Positions 30,426 through 41,185 of a stretch of DNA of 64,000 bases are shown in pieces. The notes below the pieces were generated by a model. It worked only from the letters and a program-made list of their open reading frames with translations. It searched no databases and had not been told where the DNA came from. The position numbers and the translations under genes were made by a program. Source of the stretch: Diphasiastrum complanatum (taxonomy: Eukaryota > Streptophyta > Lycopodiopsida > Lycopodiales > Lycopodiaceae). The stretch is taken from assembly GCA_029204225.1 (NCBI GenBank), contig CM055109.1, forward strand, positions 25,046,723 through 25,110,722, read 5' to 3'. Position 1 is the first letter of the stretch. Each line of letters begins with the position of its first letter.

Positions 30426-32860
30426 ACCATCCGACATTTTTTATTCACTGTATTTCTCATTTCCACCTCTTTTTACTACAAAAGTCTTGATCAAATCTTT
30501 TGTCGCCCAGACTGCACTAGAGATTCCGATCCAAACTAACAACGGTTACCTGATAGAGGCTATCATGGAATCAACCATACAGGTGGCTGTGTATCTGTTG
30601 AACAACTTTCTGGTTGTTTCAACATTTTGCAAGGACAAAATCCAGTCCACGCTGTTGAGTCAGATAGTGGAGTCCTTTCTGGATTTCCCTGACCCCACGG
30701 TTGTGCCATACGACTGGCATGTCTTCCTCATCCACGAACAAACCATCTCCATCAAACCCAACACCCATGAGCATATCATAGTAGGCCCCCTACTGTGTAA
30801 TTTTTCCTGCGCACTTCGCGAGGCAAAAGTGCGCGGTTTTTGCCGCTCCAGCCTTCTATCTTTCATTGTGCCGCACACTAATATCTATCCACCTTCTATC
30901 GCATCCACATCCTTCCAACCTGTAATTACTGACACGATGGCCAAGAAAAGAATGCCTGGCGCTGTCCTTCCTCCTCATCTCCACCTACCACCAGACGTCG
31001 TACCACCATCACAACAATAACAACTCCATCTACCACCATCACTTTCTCTTCTGTACAACCTTCTCCTTTTGTTTCTATTACCGCTCCTCTTCTTTCTGTT
31101 CCACCCACATCGACTACTTTTGTTTCTATTCTCGTCTCCTCTGTTGACACTACTTCTCTCTTTATTCCATCTTCCATATCCCCTTCCATTACTATCGCAT
31201 TCTCCATTACTCCTATCCCCACCGCTCTCCCTCTCTAGTTCAACCCTTATGACTCTCAATTGTCTCAGGACATTCTGACGTGGATGCTAGTCATCAACTT
31301 TTCACCGCCACGCCAAACCACTTCCGCTCCATCTTTTCCTTCCGTACTCCACACTACACTTTAGTTCCCCTCTGTTCCACCCATTCTCTCGTTTGGACAA
31401 ACTGTCCCCACCCATGTTTCCACTTCTGTTTCTCTCACACCATCCATTTCGCCATCAAAGGTTTCCGAGGGCAATCAACCATTGCTTGATGATGCATTTG
31501 TGCAAACAATATTCATTCCATCACCAGATCAAACAGATCCCACCGACCTAGATGACAGAAGGTCCCTTGAGAACCTTATCGAAGACAACGACGACGACAT
31601 TGTATCGGTCGTCGGGGCCACTACCACACAAGCCCCTGTCAGTGCCAATGTACCGGCTGCTCCAACGAATTTAATGACGACGTACCAAGCCTTGGAAACA
31701 TACATCCAGGAGGCGATAGCAGTCAGGGCCACATTGGACAACCGGAAACAACACCCAGCTACGAGCGGAACTCACGAAGCTACAACAGGAGCTTCTTATA
31801 GCTCAACAACACAAAGAAGACGATCACCAAGAGATCGCCAAGCTATAGCCTCTCCAGAGCCTCTCCAAAGCACTGACAGATGCCTCCACAAAGGTGTGAG
31901 AGCTTCAGTCTGAAGCGTCCCAACGACTTGTTCCCCTCCAGGCGCAACTACAAATCTATGAAGTAGAGAATACGCGCCTGGGGGCGGAAGTGCAAGCACT
32001 ACAAAGTGAAAAACTTGTTTGGTTAGCTCAACCCGCAACAAACTCAAGGTCGCTCTCTCAATTAGAGATGAACCTCTTCAAACGTCAGGTGTAGGTGTAT
32101 AGCCAAACCTTGAACAGCTACCAGATGGAGTTTGACAAATACCGAACAAGCGCAACTCACGAGCTCGCCCAGGCCAAACAACTCGCCCTCAACTCACAAC
32201 CAAAGCGGCGCCAGCAGCTCTTTGAACGGGACCATGTGGCCATCAGGGCCTATGTGACAAGTCCGCAATAGCTACGGGTGAACGCGCACTTCCTGCCATG
32301 CACACGACGATCCAAATGGGCAGAATGCGACATCCCTCTAGACAAAATCACCATCCAGAACTTCAATTGGCCAAAAATTCCATCAGAGCATGGTTGGGAT
32401 ATGAATGTAGACGTCCTAAGGGCTCTCACCCTATTTATGAATAAATATTTCAATTGCCTTGACCCAACAGTCCGCGCAGCAGCCACTTACACCCAAGACT
32501 TAGAGAATTTAATGGGGATTGAAACCAAGTGGGACAATTTTCTCTCCCCCATATTCTTTGATCCTAATAAGGTCCTAGCCTCAGAAAAAGTAGAAGATCA
32601 GCTGCCAGTCGCTAGAGTCTATTACCGAGCTGCATTCCTTGGCGAATCCTTGGATGTGCAGATTCCAAGCGTGGGTCAGCCAAAACTGGCTAACATGAGT
32701 CCACAAGTCCCTTCACATGCCCAAAGACTTGAAAGAAATGGACAGAATCAATTTCATGGAAGATGTCATGGGCTACCTAATCAACTAGAGGTGGGCCAAG
32801 AAAACTCTATACTAGACCAACAGAGTGCGAGGGACCGGCACTACTTCAGGCCATGGGTCT
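30426..32860 (+). pseudogene. Degraded large ORF, Ser/Thr/Pro-rich and coiled-coil parts, unknown
   Basis: Several overlapping frames suggest one broken protein: VVPYDWHVFLIHE near 30700, a Ser/Thr/Pro-rich stretch at 31020-31240, an acidic and alanine-rich part (31482-31740), a helical, glutamine/leucine-rich coiled-coil-like stretch (about 31740-32230, for example QLQIYEVENTRLGAEVQAL), then 32278-32860 with IPLDKITIQNFNWPKIPS and LFMNKYFNCLDPTVRAAA. There is no Gag knuckle, protease or RT motif. It resembles the extra ORFs of plant Gypsy elements in composition only; I do not recognise a family. Its 3' end is cut by LTR-A. Confidence 0.4.
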
Positions 32861-33087
32861 TGTTGGGGGTATTCCCGACATATTGTAAATAAATAATATC
32901 GGTCAATAAAATGTGTTGTGAGGGTATGGCATCATGCGCATATAAGCCCATGGCCCAATGAGCACGCAAGTTGCGTGTAAATAAAATAATAGACTTGGGC
33001 CCTTTGTAATTAAAATAAAACTTGAGGCCCAAAGTCAATTTTAAACTTAGAGTTTACTTTTTTAGAGTTGGGTCCAGTTTTGGACTC
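32861..33087 (+). repeat. LTR-A, first 227 bp, broken by inversion
   Basis: Starts TGTTGGGGGTATTCCC and follows LTR-A to TTTTGGACTC, then stops. The next LTR-A base is found on the opposite strand at 35900, so this is the left half of an LTR split by an inversion. Confidence 0.88.
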
Positions 33088-33141
33088 TTGGGTGAAGATG
33101 TGTTGGATTCAGGATTCAATTCATATTGACATGCTTGGCAG

Positions 33142-33940
33142 TCAATCATTTGCATCCGTCCATATCATGACATTTGTCTCTGAATCGTAGTGACCACCCT
33201 TGGCTTGCCTTGGGCGATTGATCGTATGATTTGTCATGGATGATCCGTCATCAGCAGCCTTGGGTGCAATAGGTTTCACTGCCCATGTGGTTGGATCGAC
33301 CTTTACAGCCTGTTCTCTATTCTCAAAGGTGAGTTTTCTAGTACCCCAGTTGAGAACTCTCGCGTTGTCCTCAACCATAGCCTTTCCAGTAAAACAAGGT
33401 ATGCAAATGGGGACTTTGGTATGTCCATCACTACAAAAGTGATCACAAGCTATTTTTACAAGGATATCGGCAACCACACCCTTTGGTTTTACATATGATT
33501 GATCTGCTAGCTTGATGGCGAACTTTGGTGGTTTCAATCCCTGTGAACTCCGATTTTGATACAAAGTAGTGGAGATCAAATTGACACCTAATCCTCCATC
33601 TACCACTATTGTCTTGTGTGTTTGATTGGTAGGGTGATGTTGTCTTCCTCACTCTCCCATGCTGTCCCGATGTGGAGGATGTTACTTGTCTCATCGTATG
33701 GTGCTGATGGTTTTGCGTCTGTTTTGGCCCATTCAACCAAAAGGCCTTTAGCTTGTGGCACAATCTGCACTAGTTCTCTGAGGGGTAAACTAACTTGGCT
33801 TGCTAGCAGGCTTGTGAGTATCTTAGTGTGCGGTTCCTTGGGCTCTACCATGTGGAAAGGTGGTTCATGATGATGCAACCGATCGTTCTGATCAGTGCAC
33901 AATGGTGAGCCCATTCGTGGTTTCAGGTTCTTCATCAGCA
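33142..33940 (-). pseudogene. Gypsy aspartic protease region
   Basis: Minus-strand frames. KPSAPYDETSNILHIGTAWE and EEDNITLPIKHTRQ lead into VVDGGLGVNLISTTL (near 33600), the protease active-site segment in which DGG replaces DSG/DTG, as is common in Athila/Tat-type elements. A central WGTRKLTFENREQAV follows, and SETNVMIWTDAND closes. One frameshift lies at about 33606. It matches the truncated protease start at 7555, where the same position reads DGR. Confidence 0.8.
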
Positions 33941-34449
33941 GGAGGTTTTGTAGGGTTGGTTTTTTCTTGCTCTTTTTCCTCTGCTTATGCTCTCTATACC
34001 CAATGCCGTATCTTCTGGTACTATCTCCTTTCTTCCCTCACATTCAGATATGGTGTTGAAGTTGAGGGTTGGTCATTAGTGACCAATGGTGGTGGTGAGG
34101 GAGCCACTTCCTTCCTCTTATGTGTTTAGGGGACGGCTAACATAGGGGCATGAAAATGTTGTTTTTCCAGTGGCATCCCCACTGGAGCTATTGCTCGTTG
34201 TATTGCAATGAAGCTCAATGGCGCACTGTTCCCAGGTCTTAATGGACAGTTCTTGAAGCAGTGTCTATAACCACATTCTTGGTAGAAGGATGTATATTGT
34301 CACTTGTCAGGACATTCAGCAATTATGTGTCCTTCATCGCATCTGTAGCAACCGTAATTTCTTCCATCTTGACGCTAAGTTTGATCTGCATAGGCCGCAA
34401 TATATTCATTTATGGTAGGATCCATATATGGCTCATCCGGCCCATACCA

Positions 34450-35306
34450 TTGCTACTGTTTAGGTTGAGGTGGTACTGGCATCTTTGGTCCTACTGCTGT
34501 CAAGTTTACGTGGACCACTTGTTGATTAATTGGCCCTGGTGGTGCAGGTAAGGCGATGCACTGTTGATTAATCGGCACGCCATACCTCGATGTCTCATTT
34601 GGTGCCCCTTGATGATATGGATAAGAAATATGATAAGGACTCCTCTTCTGTTGGACAATCTGGAGGTTAAATGGCCAAAAGGCCATATCATGCGATGTTG
34701 CGTTGCACAAATAGCAAAATCTCTGGATCAGTCTCAGATTTTGCTTTAGGACTGGACACTTATTCGCTATATGGTTTTGTGTGCATACTGAACACCATAA
34801 ATTCTTGCATCGTGAATACTGTAGCTGGTTTGGTTCTGATAGATGTGGCGTTGCTGCTACAGCTCTTTGTAAGGCTTTTTGTTTCTGATCAAACTGTGCC
34901 GTAAGTTGCTCCATCAGTTGTTTGTGGAATTTTTTCATCTGTTCCAATAGCAGTATTGTGGATAGAGTGGAAGCATTTGATGATGATGATGCTATCGAGG
35001 GAGTAGGAGTATGGGTGGTCGGATATTTGTCATCTGATCCCTCACCCTCTTTTCTGATGGCATCCTCCATAGCTTCTTGTAGAGTAGCGTACTGCTCCCA
35101 TCGTTTCAGTTATCTTCTGATGCTACGTGGTAACCTCGCAAGCCCACATGATCACCGCATGATCAGGAGTTAGGGCCGCACTGCACTCGAATCGTAGATG
35201 TTTAACATGTTCAGTATAGTCCCTTACCCTTTCTCTTTTTCCCATCTTGACCTTGCTGAGCAGGAGAAACATGTCTTCTAGGAACTTTCTTGGTTTAAAG
35301 CACGTG
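34450..35306 (-). pseudogene. Gypsy Gag, zinc-knuckle rich, minus strand
   Basis: The minus frame starts abruptly after LTR-A with CFKPRKFLEDMF and VKMGKRERVRDYTEHVKHL (capsid C-half); the primer-binding site and Gag N-terminus are deleted. It continues with TPTPSIASSSSNAS, the helical LLLEQMKKFHKQLMEQL, then CSVCTQNHIANKC and CYLCNATSHDMAF (final cysteine lost). Further knuckles CYRCDEGHIIAEC and QECGYRHCFKNC lie in broken frames at about 34240-34370. It is the same Gag family as at 5485 and 24580. Confidence 0.85.
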
Positions 35307-35900
35307 TGTAGGGTCGATGATCTTGCGTAGTAGTAGCCCTCCCGCCTGTCAACAAGGGTTAAAACACTGGATAGGTGCCTAACTATGAATAGATGCTACT
35401 TTTAGTTAGTTTCCTACTTTTTCCTTTACTCTACCACCATTAACACTACACACCCCTAACCCTACTCCCCTAAACTACCTTCATCATGATTGTTGGAAAA
35501 AGGGAAGGGAAGAATAGAAGAATTTGAGAGGGGAAGAGAGAAAGAGAGAGGTAGAGAGTGAGAGTGGAGGCTAGCTCAAATGCTCCTTATGCTTGCTAAT
35601 GGAAAAACATTAACTATGGCAACCAATAAGCATAAAAATAGAAGCAATGGAAAACACAAACAAGAGCATTAGCAAGTAGTGAATAGCAAATGAGGATGCT
35701 TCTCTCCAAAAATTGGTAGAGTTTTATCCTTCTCATTAAGCATGAAATTAGAGTACAAATGGTGCCTTTTAATAAATGGGGAAGGCCCTTGTCCCAAAAT
35801 CCTATTGGTTAATATTCACATAGATCATAACCATTCATCTTGGACCCAACTTGATCCAAGGGTCCATAAAAAGTACAATAAAAATCACAAGATTCATGTG
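35307..35900 (-). repeat. LTR-A, minus strand, lacking its first 225 bp
   Basis: The reverse strand matches LTR-A from CACATGAATCTTGTG to the terminal CCCTACA. It complements the fragment at 32861-33087 and is followed on the minus strand by Gag without a primer-binding site. Confidence 0.88.
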
Positions 35901-36834
35901 CACCATGGACACACCAATTACATTTGGAGTGAATATGATAAACGTAGCATGGCTGTTAGCAGAATCTATTGAGAACCCAGTGGATGATGATTTAGTCCCT
36001 TGGCAACATGCTTTGACTTACAACAAGGAGACTGAACTGACTGATGAGCAGGTCCTACGACACATGGACCCAAATCGCTATGGAATCATGAGAGTACTAG
36101 CTCAACCGCCACAAAAAGCTGCTATGACAAAAGTTTCAAGGATAGATCCACCAAAGACACGTACGAACAAGAAAAACCAGTTGAAACAATGCTACAACCA
36201 GGTGATCCGATGGAGTGATCTACCCAAAGAAGCTATAGCTACGGTGGATGTAGATATTCGCAACCACGAGGATCTACCCATATGACAAGAAGAAGGTATT
36301 AGATTCATTGAAGTCAATCAGGATGAACTCTGATACATCGTCATCTTCTTCTCAGATGACGGAGAATCAAAAGATGACCAGTTCATGCTAAGATCAATAT
36401 GCTGAAGGAGAAATCTCGACGAGCAGTAGTTCACGAGATGTATGAGACTTTCAAGAATTATACCTTGGACAACATGGTAATTATGATGCCGCAACCCCAA
36501 TGAGAACCTGATCAAAGTTAGACACCAGCAGAACAAGTCTTTGAGGGACCTACACGAACGCAACCAATGAACCTTGCTGAGCCAGGTGAAGAAGAAAAGA
36601 TCGTGCATGTGGGAGAGCAGTTAACACCCACACAATTCAAGCAGCTACAATCATTGTTGGTAGAGTACATGGATTGTTTTTCTTGGAATTACAATAATTT
36701 GAAAGGCATCCCACCAACAGTAGTCCAACACACCATACCCTTGGTGGATGGAGCAGTCCTCAAGGTGAGTCGTTATTACCACTGCAACCCAAACTGCATG
36801 AAGCTGATCAAGCAAGAGTTGCAGAAGCTGTTAG
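35901..36834 (+). pseudogene. Gypsy pol fragment (protease-RT linker and RT start)
   Basis: The frame at about 35920-36285 reads NMINVAWLLAESIENPVDDD and EQVLRHMDPNRYGIMRVLAQ, an unrecognised linker. After stops the frame at 36567-36834 reads QLQSLLVEYMDCFSWNYNNL and KGIPPTVVQHTIPL, the N-terminal edge of Gypsy RT (usual CFAW...DLKGI...VV.H...P). It is cut after KLIKQELQKLL by LTR-A, before any catalytic motif. Confidence 0.72.
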
Positions 36835-37658
36835 TGTTGGGGGTATTCCCGACATATTGTAAATAAATAATATTAGTCAATAAAATGTGTTGCGAGGGCA
36901 TGGCATCCTACGTGTGTAAGCCCATGGCCCAATGAGCACACAAGTTGAGTTGTAAATAAAATAATAGACTTGGGCCCCTTCGTAATTAAAATAAAACTTG
37001 AGGCCCAAAGTCAAATTTAGACTTAGAGTTTACTTTTTTAAAAGTTGGGTCTAATTTTGGACTCACATGAATCTTGTGATTTTTATTGTACTTTTTGTGG
37101 ACCCTTGGATCAAGTTGGGTCCAAAACAAATGGTTAGGATATATGTGAATATTAGCCAATAGGATTTTGGGGCAAGGGCCTTTCCCATTTATGAAAAGAC
37201 ACCATTCGTACTCTAATTTCATGCTTAATGAGAAGGAGGAAACTCTACCAATTTTTGGAGAGAAGCATCCTCATTTGCTATTCACTACTTGCTAATGCTC
37301 TTGTTTGTGTTTTCCATTGCTTTCTATTTTCATGCTTATTGATTGCCATAGTTAATGTTTTTCCATTAGCAAGCATAAGGAGCATTTGAGCTAGCCTCCA
37401 CTCTCACTCTCTACCTCTCTCTTTCTCTCTTCCCCTCTCAATCTCTTCTATTCTTCCCTTCCCTTTTTTCAACAATCATGATGAAGGTAGTTTAGGGGAG
37501 TAGGGTTAGGGGTGTGTAGTGTTAATGGTGGTAGAGTTAGGAAAAAAGTAGGAAACTAACCAAAAGTAGCATCTATTCATAGTTAGGCACCTATCCAGTG
37601 ATCTAACCCTTGTTGACAGGCGGGAGGGCTACTACTACGTGAGATCTTCGACCCTATA
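36835..37658 (+). repeat. LTR-A, complete copy
   Basis: 824 bp, TGTTGGGGGTATTCCC to CCCTATA (the terminal CA is mutated). It interrupts Gypsy RT on its left and is followed by a primer-binding site on its right, so it is the 5' LTR of a further element rather than a simple 3' LTR. Confidence 0.88.
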
Positions 37659-37659
37659 G

Positions 37660-37677
37660 TGGCGTCGTTGCCGGGGA
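37660..37677 (+). other. Primer-binding site, tRNA-Asp type
   Basis: TGGCGTCGTTGCCGGGGA, one mismatch to the complement of the plant tRNA-Asp 3' end. Leader-like sequence follows (to about 37742) that matches 3863-3935. Confidence 0.85.
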
Positions 37678-37742
37678 TAGGTTTTCACTAACTAGTGCAC
37701 TTGTATTTTAGCTATTTCTTGCTTTTTGGAGTAGTTTTAGGT

Positions 37743-38208
37743 AGATTTTTGGGTGTTTAGAGTTGGTTTTAATTATGAAGTTGAAACTCCTTTGTCCGAC
37801 ACCAACTTTACATCAGAAGAATCTTCGTATGTCTTGAATATTTTTCCCAATGGATCTGGTATTGAAGTGCAGTACTTTGAATGTTATGAGAATGCTGATG
37901 ACGAAGAATTCTTTGATGCCTGCGACGCTGAAGCGGATGTTTTGTATGAAGAAATTAACGTTGTAGACACGAATTCGAAAGAGTCTAACGATTCGAGTGA
38001 TGAATATGAGCACGAATTTGGGATTCTACTGAACTGATTGAACTTGCACCTAGAAAATTTGTGCATGTTTTGAAGTCACTTGGAGAATCGGAGTTAGTGG
38101 AATTCACTGAACTATTGAAGGAGTATCAAGACGTTTTTGCCTGGTCGCTCGACGATTTGAAGGGTATACCTGCAGAATTTGGAGAGCACCGAATTGATCT
38201 TAAGGAAG
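37743..38208 (+). pseudogene. Gypsy pol fragment, acidic linker and RT start
   Basis: A 94-codon frame (37753-38037) with an acidic, serine-rich end (NSKESNDSSDEYEHEFG). After a frameshift come KFVHVLKSLGESELVEFTEL and LKEYQDVFAWSLDDLKGIPA, the start of Gypsy RT. The reading continues beyond a Copia insertion at 40984. The GGAAG at 38204-38208 is the left target duplication of that insertion. Confidence 0.8.
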
Positions 38209-38857
38209 TGTGAAAGATTTCATATCCTTAAGATCCAATCTACTTGAATGATCTTTGGTTAGAAAGAGAAATACACTATCAATTTCACCAATGTAGAAAA
38301 ATCAGCATCTACACACAATTTGAGATGCAAACACTAATAGAACTTGATCAAACTTGAATGAAATGATTATGTATTGTTGCTGTCTGCACAAAACCAGCAA
38401 TCTACTGTATTTCACACGTGTGGATCCAAAAATAACAAATATAGATCATTCTACACATAGAATTGCAAGCAATCACCAAGATAGTGCACCAATGGATAGT
38501 AGAACCCAAGAGAACCATGTATAAGCATGAAATGAGATAGAGAAGAGAGAAGATGACTCTCTCCACAAGTTACATCCTTTTATAGCAGGTCCAAACCCTA
38601 TTTGGCCACTTGGCTTTCCACCAAAATGCTAACCCTACCAATTTTGAGTCTAGATTCAATGTACCCAACTTATTCAAATTGAATCTACTCAAACTCGCAT
38701 TCTATATTTCCCACACTTTCAAAAAGTGTTTATTCAAATGAAATCTAGACTAATGAATTTTGAAAAGTCAACCTCTAAGTCTAAAACAAGTTTTGGCCTC
38801 AATATGCCAAATATGGAAATATTGCAAAATGTGATGAAACTAGTTGAATCTTTCACA
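38209..38857 (-). repeat. 3' LTR of the compact Copia
   Basis: Left LTR, downstream in the minus orientation. It contains TTCACACGTGTGG (38411-38423) and TATAGCAGG near 38580. Confidence 0.92.
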
Positions 38858-39377
38858 CTCCCTCTTCAACTAGTTTTAGCATAGACTTTGATAATACTCC
38901 AAGTGAAGTCCTATGCTTCATGAACAAGTCTTTTCTCAATGCTTTGGTGAAGATATCAGCTACACATTCCCTTGAAGACACATGTTGAAGCTCCACCTCC
39001 TTTGCAATGACTCGCTCCCTCACAAAATGATATTGTATCTCAATATGTTTGCTTCTAGCATGAAAGATAGGATTGGATGCCATTCTTTGGGCTGATTGAC
39101 TGTCACAAAAGATGATTGGGCTCTCTGAAAAATCCAGCAAGTGAAGATCCTTGATCATCCTCTTGATCCATACCATCTCCTTTGTGCAATGTGTAAGAGC
39201 TTTGTACTCGGTCTCACTAGATGACAATGAGATAGTGGCTTGTTTCTTTGACATCCATGATATAGCTCCATCACCTATGAAAATACAATAAGAACTAATG
39301 GATTTCCTATCCATTATATCTCCAGCATAGTCCGAATCTGAAAATCCAAAAAGATTAGGTGATGATCCCTCATACAA
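38858..39377 (-). pseudogene. Copia RNase H of the compact element
   Basis: A frame of about 170 codons reads FGFSDSDYAGDIMDRKSIS, SSSETEYKALTHC, FCDSQSAQRMASN, HARSKHIEIQYHF and CVADIFTKALRKD. It retains the acidic residues expected of Copia RNase H and ends EEGV at the polypurine tract. The upstream remainder (RDFGILYEGSSP) lies across a stop. It is close in sequence to the RNase H of the Copia at 8644, so they are related families. The isolated domain is probably a passenger. Confidence 0.88.
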
Positions 39378-39424
39378 TATGCCAAAATCTCGAGTTCCAA
39401 TGATTTACCTCAAAACTCGCTTTC

Positions 39425-39997
39425 CTAGCTTCCAATGCTCCTAGCATAGTTTTTGCCAATAGAACTTTGATCCATCATAAGAATGATCTTCTTCCTAAGA
39501 ATAGATCTCCTTTCAATGATCGTGTAATGCTCAAAATAGAAACAACCATAATTGATATAGAGAATAGTGTCCACTTGGGATGCTTCACTATTTCTTACAT
39601 CAATTTTACATGTAAAAATGTGACTAGAACATGAAGAATCAAATAGAATGTAAATGAAATGATTCCACCATGCTTCCAACTTTGAACTCTCTGGAAAAAT
39701 ATAGCAAACAAACAATAAATGTGAGTGATCAACTTTTTCTTGCATGTCTCCTCCTCCTTTGTCCTTTGTTGCCTTGTATCCACCGTGATACTCCATGAAT
39801 GAGCCTCCATCTTCATCTTGCCACAAGAAACCATCAAACCTTGGAAATCCATGAGTAGGTGAGTACATTAATGATGCAAATCCAGCACCACATGACTCCA
39901 TAAACCAAGTAGTTTGCACTAGTCCATCTTTAAGATCTACTAATTGAAACACACTCAAATGAAGTCCAGCAACCTCACTATCTAGAGATCCAATCAA
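39425..39997 (-). pseudogene. Pol-like C-terminal module in the compact Copia
   Basis: A 190-codon frame directly after the element's leader. Its central part (DGLVQTTWFMESCGAGF, YSPTHGFPRFDGFLWQDEDG, HSHLLFVCYIFPESSKLEAW) is close to the C-terminus of the 1012-aa ORF at 43187. It continues beyond that ORF's end with a segment whose end (ILYINYGCFYFEHYTIIERR) has a short match near 4550. No known domain is recognised. It was retained in a separately inserted element, so it belongs to the family rather than to one locus. Confidence 0.6.
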
Positions 39998-40316
39998 AAT
40001 TAGGGTTTTGACAAAATCACAAAAAATTGACTATTCCAAATATACATGCAAATGCTGAAAATTTGATATGCAATCTATAAGCCACCACTTATGCTGAACC
40101 AATGATCCAAAAATCGGCCAAATCCAGCATGTGAATTCAAAAAACGGAATTGAACAAGTATATTGACCTATTTAGTGTTTTGATCTACAAAAGATCCAAT
40201 CTACAAAAGCAAAAAATCCGATTTTGGTGTAGAATACTCTCTAGCATGCTCTAGACTTGATATCTTCACCAAATCATTGATAGATCTGATTTCCTCCTTC
40301 ATAACCTGAAACACAA

Positions 40317-40328
40317 GCTCTGATACCA
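40317..40328 (-). other. Primer-binding site of the compact Copia
   Basis: GCTCTGATACCA on the plus strand, abutting the 5' (right) LTR. Confidence 0.92.
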
Positions 40329-40978
40329 TGTAAAAGATTTCAGATCCTTAAGATCCAATCTACTTGAATGATCTTTGGTTAGAAACAGAAATACACTATC
40401 AATTTCACCAATGTAGAAAAATCAGCATCTACACACAATTTGAGATGCAAACACTAATAGAACTTGATCAAACTTGAATGAAATGATTATGTATTGTTGT
40501 TGTCCATACAAAACCAGCAAGCTACTGTATTTCACATGTGTGGATCCAAAAATAACAAATATAGATCATTCTACACATAGAATTGCAAGCAATCACCAAG
40601 ATAGTGTACCAATGGATAGTAGAACCCAAGAGAACCATGTATAAGCATGAAATGAGATAGAGAAGAGAGAAGATGACTCTCTCCACGAGTTACATCCTTT
40701 TATAGTAGGTCCAAACCCTATTTGGCCACTTGGCTTTCCCACCAAAATGCTAACCCTACCAATTTTGAGTCTAGATTCAATGTACCCAACTTATTCAAAT
40801 TGAATCTACTCAAACTCGCATTCTATCTTTCCCACACTTTCAAAAAGTGTTTATTCAAATAAAATTTAGACTAATGAACTTTGAAAAGTCAACCTCTAAG
40901 TCTAAAACAAGTTCTGGCCTCAATATGCCAAATATGAAAATATTGCAAAATGTGATCAAACTAGTTGAATCTTTCACA
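40329..40978 (-). repeat. 5' LTR of the compact Copia
   Basis: Right LTR. Its outer end is TTTCACA before GGAAG and its inner end is mutated (TGTAAAAG for TGTGAAAG). Confidence 0.92.
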
Positions 40979-40983
40979 GGAAG

Positions 40984-41185
40984 ATGCTTTACCTATTCGA
41001 CAGAGACAGTAGCGTCTCAATCCTAAGTACTCTCTCATAGTTAAGGATGAATTTAACAAGCACCTTAAGGCAGGTATAATCTATCCCGTCTTAAGTAGTG
41101 AATGAGTTTCACCCATTGTTGTCGTCCCAAAGAAGAAAACTGGCAAAATACGAATATGCCAGGATTTTCGCAAACTCAATGCTAC
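40984..41185 (+). pseudogene. Gypsy RT, continuation after the Copia insertion
   Basis: Resumes the RT left at 38208: NPKYSLIVKDEFNKHLKAGI, then PIVVVPKKKTGKIRICQDFR and KLNATT. Two stops occur (near 41012 and 41101). It ends at about 41185 against sequence of another origin on the opposite strand. Confidence 0.85.

Larger units (their letters stand above)
33088..35900 (-). other. Inverted segment of an LTR-A Gypsy element
   Basis: This 2.8-kb block carries the right part of LTR-A and Gag-protease on the minus strand, between plus-strand LTR-A start (left) and plus-strand pol (right). Flipping it would place LTR-A, Gag, protease and pol in normal order, with about one base of overlap at the LTR breakpoint. 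The duplicate copy at 56319-59130 has the same inversion, so it predates the duplication. Confidence 0.82.
38209..40978 (-). mobile_element. Compact non-autonomous Copia (2770 bp), minus strand
   Basis: Two LTRs (38209-38857, 649 bp; 40329-40978, 650 bp), TGTGAAAGATT to TTTCACA, enclose only 1471 bp. A perfect GGAAG target duplication flanks it (38204-38208, 40979-40983). The minus-strand primer-binding site is at 40317-40328, and the polypurine tract (GTTGAAGAGGGAG, minus) is beside 38857. The interior has a Pol-like C-terminal module and RNase H but no Gag, protease, integrase or RT palm. The LTRs differ at roughly 20 positions, so it is much older than the tandem duplication. It interrupts Gypsy RT. 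Confidence 0.94.

Noticed and set aside
30229-31020. A 263-codon open frame as a single gene
   Set aside because: It is out of frame with the Pol-like homology at its start and crosses the boundary at about 30425 into unrelated sequence; it is a chance chimera.
31020-31260. Antisense glycine/arginine-rich frames as an RNA-binding protein
   Set aside because: They are the complement of a Ser/Thr/Pro-rich stretch and low in complexity; no RRM or zinc-finger pattern.
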